In this document: piece by piece, positions 58,273-64,000 of the stretch
Layout of the letters: each line of letters opens with the position of its first letter
Position numbering within the stretch: the stretch's first letter is position 1
DNA from: Anaspis maculata
Taxonomy: Eukaryota; Arthropoda; Insecta; Coleoptera; Scraptiidae
Assembly (NCBI GenBank): GCA_949128115.1
Contig: OX421965.1
Location: forward strand, 7,444,753-7,508,752
Length of the DNA: 64,000 nucleotides
Reading direction: 5' to 3'
Program-made: the position numbers and the translations under genes
Notes under the pieces: generated by a model
Seen by the model: the letters and a program-made list of their open reading frames with translations, nothing else
Told to the model about the DNA's origin: nothing
Database searches by the model: none

Positions 58273-60298
58273 TATTGTTCACTTGCAGAATGTACCGAAC
58301 AAATAATTTCGATTTGACCACCATTCTGTCAAAAAAGACAATTAACAAGGTGGCAACAGCGTCGTTCAAATGACGTTTCCTTGTTGCAAAGCTGCCAGAT
58401 TTATAATGGACTTCCATTGCAAACACCAAAATTGATTGTTCATGCCTCAAAAATGTATTCCATTGTATCCAAAAACATACCACCTAACGTGTTGTTTTGT
58501 CGAAGTGATTTTTTTCTAAGGAATATCAAAATATTCATGCAAATCTTGACTGCCTGTCACACAATTTGGCAACAAGGCTCCAGCTACGACCATCCCATTG
58601 CGCAAACTCAACTCGTCCGCCTACGTCATCAGACGGTGAAATTTAATCAGGGGTTATTCCCGCCTCGATTTTCAACATTTTTTTTTTAAAAAGGTAGAGG
58701 CTTTTGAGACGAACTATTATCATTCATGTAGCAAACTCACCTTGTAGAACATTTTGGAGCAATAAAAAAAATCGTATAAGACCCCATTGCGACTATTTCC
58801 TTGCAAAATCACTACGTTTTTCTGCCAATTCCGACTTATTTTCTAGCTTGTATAATCTGGTTCCAGTTTGAAGTCAATTTCTATAGCTTTTATGATAGTT
58901 CTAGCACTCAGAGTTCAGAACATGTAACTCTGGTCCATATAAATAGGTCTTGGGAATAGTTGCAGTTCCTAGTTCGCTTCCTAGTTTTTTAGTTCTTATT
59001 ACCTCTATATGGGCTTTTGAAGCTCATCAACAACTAGAACTAGAACATGCGAGGCGCTTATTTAGTTGGAGCAAAATAATAAAATTTGGCATATACGCAA
59101 AGTTTTTATGCTTAACAAGATGGAAAAAGTCATTTGAAAAAATTGCCCGGGAATGGGGTAGCTTGGTAGGAGGTGGGGTGAAAATTACCCCAACTTTTGT
59201 GTGTGTTTTTTTCAAAAGTTTATCCAAATTATAAAATTTCAGGGTATTTTACGGAAGAAAAGGTGCTGTTGTTGAACTTCGATAGCTTGCCCTGTTTTCG
59301 AGTAAAATCGTTTTTTGTGACGGAACTGTCACAATCAACAAATGTCAGAAACTATATCTCACGGAACTCGACTTCCGATATGTCATTTGAAAGCCCCTGA
59401 AAAACTGTATTCAGAACAGTTTAAAGTATTGCCTTATTTGTCAAATAATAAAAAATGTCAAAGTTCAAAACTTCATCATTTAATTATTCAGAATCTATAC
59501 GATGGATTTGAACCAAATTTGGCAGGAAGCAACACAACAAAAGAGTCAAATGAGGGCTGCAGTTGCAGTTCTCCATCATTTTCCAGTCTAGCGTTATGAA
59601 TTTTCAAAATTTCTCCTAGCCATTGCTACCCGAGAAGGCCTCTCGCCCGTATTTTGACCAGAACGACTCGTTTTTGTAGCAGAACTCCACTCAAAAATTC
59701 ATTCCTGCTCGGGGATCGACTTTTTTTGAAAAATTGCAACTGATATCGAAAGAAGATTGGATTAGGCGTCGTGTAGGCCTATTTTTAACATCGACACGGT
59801 TCCGGTTTTCCGACGGTAATTTTTTCAAAATGAACTTTGCACATTCCGTGAGACTTCGAGATGCAGTGAGCCCCACGAAATATTCATTTCAGGTGCAGAC
59901 ATGCTGAGAATGAAAGTTTGAGAAAAGATTTAATTAATTTTTGGAGGGAAAAATTTTGGAAATCGGACTGTTTTAGAGTTTTTCTCTCTGGAAAAACTGC
60001 AAATTTTCTAACTTTTTCACCGTGAACAGATTTTCACCATTTTTTTTCCAAACAAGAGGCAACTGGTTCTTGAACATTTTCCAACTTTTATTTTCCAACT
60101 TCCCGGAAATTTTCCGGGTGAAAATGTAAAACCTGCCTGGGATTTCGAGGCCGGACTTGAATGATGGAGTCTAAAGTGAAGCCCTAATTAACGATTTTTA
60201 CGATGATTTCGAATAAGATTTGAGGTTTTCCTGGAAAATTCAAATTTTCTTGACAACACGGACGGCACCTAGTTTGGGATGCCACTTGTAGCGACACC
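58273..60298. other. No confident gene
   Basis: Short frames are present without recognised domains, for example at 59342-59599. A stretch at 58880-59060 (cttcctagttttttagttct, gctcatcaacaactagaact) is an inverted relative of the repeat array at 60830-61860. Nothing else stood out. Confidence 0.35.
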
Positions 60299-60631
60299 TT
60301 GGCAGCGTCTAACATGGCAGCAGCAATAAAGGAAACTGGGACAGTAGCTGAAAACGCAGCAAACCGGAAGCGGTCAAAATACAAAACAATTATTGAAGAC
60401 AATTACATCTTTGTCCCTTTCGCTGTTGAGACGCTAGGCCCTTGGTGCCAAGAGGCTATAAATTTTGTATACGAACTGGGGAAACTTACAGCAGATGCCA
60501 CCGGAGAAGACAGATCGAGATGCTATATAACCCAAAGGATCAGCCTAGCTATACAAAAAAGAAATGCAGCATGCGTAATGGGTACCATTCCACCTTCCCT
60601 ACCCTTACATGAAATTTTTTACCTTTTATAA
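60299..60631 (+). pseudogene. C-terminal fragment of a retroelement-like ORF
   Basis: A frame of 110 residues contains FVPFAVETLGPWCQEAINFV, then ELGKLTADATGE, then ITQRISLAIQKRNAACVMGT. From memory this VETLGPWG-type block, followed by QR(L/I)SIAIQRGNA, is a recurrent C-terminal segment of retroelement-like proteins in many invertebrates. The rest of such a protein is absent upstream, so this is probably a 5'-truncated copy. The assignment rests on pattern memory only. Confidence 0.45.
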
Positions 60632-60829
60632 CATATTTTATATACTTACCTATACAAAAAAAGATTTATAGTTTTAAACATTTTCAATTTTCTGCAAATT
60701 ATTCTCAATTTTTTTCTCTAAATTCAACTTCCTACCCGAAGGGACATTTCGAATAAAAATTTACATAGGTTCCTGGATACTAGTCGGGAAAGTTTTGGGG
60801 TGACGCAACCGATTTTTTTAATAGCTCCT

Positions 60830-61860
60830 GGAGCTCTAGTTCTTGTTCTTTATTCGCTTCCTCATTCAAGAGCTTTTACTACTCATTAATAGATTTCCTA
60901 GAGCAAATTTAGCAAGCTCATCAACAACTAGAATATCAATAGCTCTTCTTATATTTCGCACTTCTTTTTTGAATTAGTATCAACTACTTTCAGTTTTAAG
61001 ACGTTGTAGTTGTTCATAAGCTTGCTGAAACTCCAGAAAGTCTACCTAAGAGTGATAGAAGCTAGTAAGTTGGAAGGTGAACTGGGGACTAAATATTAAC
61101 TATTTCCAAGAACTGTTATAAAGAAATAGAGTTCTAAAGCTTGATTCCCGAATAAGAAATAAAACTACTGCTAGAACTAGAAAGTTCTAGGAACAGACAC
61201 TGCGCACTGAAAGTGAAATTATGCGAACTAGGAAAAGAACTGGAAGATTTAATAAAAGCTTTTTGTATTCTATTTATTGTTTTGCAAAATTAGCTCTGGA
61301 AAATTTAGCCAGTAGTGAAAGCTAGAAATCATAAGAGCTGAAGTTTCATATTCTGAAGCTTGATCCGCTAATGAAAGCAGCGTTTCAACTAGAAAAGTTA
61401 TAGAAATTGAGACTACGTACTAGAAGTGAGACTATACTAACATGTAAGTGAAATGTTACAAGAAAAAAAAAGGCTCTCTATGTTCTAGTTGTTGGTGACT
61501 TTACTGAATTAGCTCTATAAAATCTATCAATACGTAGAAAAACTGGAAAGTGAGAAAGCGAGCTGAACAGTAAAACTATTTCTCCAAGAAATAGAAGATT
61601 CATGTTCTGAAGCCTGATACACAATGCTGATACGCTAACGAAACTAGCGTTCTGAGGCTTGATTCGTTATTGAAAATAGTTCTAGAACTAGAAAAGTTGA
61701 AGAAATTGAGAAAACTAACTGGAAATGAGGCAATATGAATTAGAAGAACTATGAGAACTAAACAGAGCTTTTCATGTTCTGGATGTTGTTATAAGCTCTC
61801 AAAAACCACGTCACTAGTAAGGGCTGGTAAGTGAGGAAGTGATCTAGGGACTGTAACTAC
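60830..61860. repeat. Degenerate ~230 bp tandem repeat
   Basis: Phrases such as ttctgaagcttgatccgcta, then aactagaaaagttatagaaa, then ttgttctagttgttg, then gaattagctct recur near 61130, 61350, 61605 and 61650. Spacing is near 220-250 bp with one shortened unit. It is heavily diverged and not coding. Confidence 0.6.
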
Positions 61861-62041
61861 ATTAAAAGTAACGAAGTTAAGTGAAAAAGTTTATATATTG
61901 ACTAATTTAATAAGTGATGAAAAAACATCTGTGGGAATCAAAGAAGAACAATGTTAACCAACAGAAGTTCCTTCCCTTTGCATTAAACCATATTCAATCA
62001 AGACGAAAGCAATAAGTAGAAGAACAAAAATCAAGACCTAT

Positions 62042-62440
62042 CGAGAGACCTATATAAGACAATGATAAAACCAGTCCTGTTGTACGGAGCTGAAAGATGG
62101 GGATTGACAAAGAGGGATGAAAACAGGCTACTAACATTCGAAAAGTTTTAAGAAGAAGGTAACGGAGAAGATAGAAGCGAAAGGATAAGGTATGCTTTCG
62201 AGCTGTATGGCAAGTAGTTATGAAGATGGTTATGTGATGGTGACAGAATGGCAGTGCTAAGATAGGCTGGGGACATGTACTGAGAATCGTAGAAGCAAAA
62301 ATCTAGAAAACGAAAGAGAACGGGCGGAGTAAACTGGGAAGACAGATTGGAAACGAATAGCAAGAAGTAGACAAGAATAAGAATGGAAGGCTTTAGCAAA
62401 GGAGGCTCAGGGCCGTAACGAGCCGAATCGGGCTTGACGG
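62042..62440 (+). pseudogene. 3' end of a non-LTR retrotransposon
   Basis: The plus strand encodes LYKTMIKPVLLYGAERWGLT then KRDENRLLTFEKF, the region just after the catalytic core of LINE reverse transcriptases. After a stop and frame changes, traces such as WGHVLRIVEA, GRSKLGRQ and WKALAKEAQGRN follow in other frames. This is the usual C-terminal order of insect endonuclease-reverse transcriptase ORFs. Multiple stops and 5' truncation show a dead copy. Confidence 0.7.
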
Positions 62441-63780
62441 TTAGTGCTCCATTAGCGCTTCACGTTTTCTTCTTGTAACCAGAAAGCACCAAGCACAGCA
62501 CTGGTGCGAACAACGCTCAAGCACAATAACTTTGCAACACCCTTTGCATCAACTCGACAAAATGCAAAATGCAACATTTATTTTCACCTTTTATATTATT
62601 ATATTTATAATCGAGACGCCTTTTCGCAAGTACTTTACGATTCAATCCGACAACATACTCAGCTTCGCAACGCTCAGGGCTTCTGTGGGCATACCAAAGC
62701 GGATTTGCGGTAAAGGTCGGATCGATAAGATTTACGAAGAACAAACAGGTGAGGAGCAAGAGTACGTTATACGCTGTGTAAACACAAAGGAATGTGACGC
62801 AACGCAAAATATTGATCAATCAAATAATAACCTTAGGCCGGGTCAGTTTTCGACGCTCAGGAATAGGCCCGCCCGAATGAGACTTTCGCGATGTTCGCTA
62901 CACGTACCATTGTACCACTACCTGTACACACGACTCGAGACACACGTCTCGAGCTAATTACAGATAAAAACGTTGTAGGTACACCGGCTGGCCCAAGGAC
63001 GCCTCGGTAATTGTCCGTTGAACTCGTCGGGGTCGGTCTCCCGTAGAAATCCTCTCTCTCTCGTCGTTCGAAAAAAAAGCAGTCAGAAGCGGACCGCAAA
63101 CGCTGCACTGCGGCACTTATTTCGGGCTTTATTAGGGAAATTCGAGTAGGACGGAACAAATCCCAGTAAGCAGCAAACAGAACAAATTGATGTGAAAGTA
63201 CATTGCTGCAGCTTCAGAGCGGAGACGACGACTTTCTTCCGCTGTTTGTGACGAAACTGAATTGACATTTCAATTACGCGTGATGCCCATGGATGGAAAG
63301 AACGAGATCAATCTGGCGTCCTCTATTTTATACGGGCCATCGCCCATCCATCCTGTTTAGCAGAGACAGAAAATGGAGAAGGTTAAATAAATGCTGATCG
63401 AAAATGAAGGGGACGGGTTGACGCTGGAAAATGTGGACTGGGAAGGATGAAATGAAATGATGTCTAACATGAAGAGGATCAGATGATGGATCGAAAGTCG
63501 AGGATTGAATAATTTTGCGCGAGCAGGTGGAATAATGACTGGATGGCATTGGATATGCCATATCGTGTTACCAAAAAGACAAACAGTTCATCTGCGAGGC
63601 GTTTATACGAAAATATTATTTCACTTATTCATTACCTGAACAGAGCAAAGCTAGAGATTATTATTATTATTATTATTATTGGTATTTTTAGAATGTGTTG
63701 TTGCTTCATGAATCTTGGTCTTGGAAACACTTCTTGTCGCTTGAAGTAAAAAATCATGTTATTTTCAATATTTTCGCTTT
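62441..63780. other. No confident gene
   Basis: GC rises at 62840-63130, where the minus frame at 62857-63159 is open, but I find no domain or matching exon. It could be an upstream non-coding exon of the minus-strand gene; there is no direct support. An (ATT)n run lies at 63658-63681. Confidence 0.3.
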
Positions 63781-63782
63781 AA

Positions 63783-64000
63783 GGGGTTTCTGATGCGACT
63801 AAAAAGTTTTTGACGGGAATCGGTTTTATTTTATTTTTTTGGTCAAGTAGAAACTCTTCCAAAAGGAAAATGCTATCAAATTGTGAAAATTTTTGATTTT
63901 GATTTTTGAAAATTCAAAAACCAGATAGCATTGACAATGCATCTTTTTCAAGGAAGTCGCATGCCAAATTTGAACTTTTTATTTAAAAAAAAGGTACCCA
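63783..64000. mobile_element. Left part of TTAA palindrome, cut by window end
   Basis: GGGGTTTCTGATGCGACTAA follows TTAA directly. The sequence matches the element at 16693-17219, in places closer to its right arm in complement. Only the left arm is inside the window; the partner arm should lie within about 300 bp beyond 64000. Confidence 0.75.

Noticed and set aside
62857..63159. 5' coding exon of the minus-strand gene
   Set aside because: The frame is open and GC-rich but has no matching splice phase to 44231 that I can demonstrate and no recognisable domain.

Overview
This window looks like AT-rich nuclear DNA from an arthropod, most likely an insect. The host coding sequence is split into short exons with GT-AG introns of up to 19 kb. 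The space between is packed with palindromic DNA transposons, one complete Ty3/gypsy element, tRNA-derived short repeats, LINE fragments and degenerate tandem arrays. I cannot name the species; a hemipteran would fit, but that is only an impression.

One host gene runs leftwards (minus strand) over most of the left two thirds. Its exons at 44097-44231, 33920-33994, 14844-14925, 8783-10343 and 5389-6355 have matching splice phases and give about 939 C-terminal residues of a serine/lysine-rich, probably disordered protein ending at a TAG at 5389. A further candidate exon or alternative first exon lies at 15478-15599. The 5' end of the gene was not found. I do not recognise the product with confidence.

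Region by region: 0.4-5.35 kb is a degenerate array of about 16 bp units abutting the gene's 3' end, interrupted by a 766 bp palindromic transposon with an 8 bp target duplication. 5.4-15.6 kb holds exons, a 1.1 kb intronic palindrome and purine-rich repeats. 12.6-13.7 and 16.5-20.05 kb are successive long palindromes. 20.08-30.71 kb is a young gypsy retrotransposon with near-identical LTRs, a clear -1 frameshift signal between gag and pol, and a 2.57 kb foldback element inserted in its 5' LTR. 31-33 kb is a degenerate satellite of about 145 bp. 35.3-41.2 kb is another array carrying a nest of transposons: hAT-like element, second hAT-like element, foldback. 42-46 kb has Tc1-type transposase remnants, an exon and another foldback. 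47.3-50.1 kb is an array of about 120 bp units. 51.6-53.5 kb holds two more palindromes, one with arms built of tandem subunits. 54-64 kb has a SWIM-type zinc-finger pseudogene, a THAP-like fragment, retroelement 3' fragments, a further array and half of a palindrome cut by the window edge.

The recurring theme is a set of long inverted-repeat elements, several with TACAGGGTG-type ends and apparent TA targets. They appear to have been moved in trans, since none encodes a transposase. Insertions nest inside one another and inside the arrays, so much of the relative insertion order can be read.
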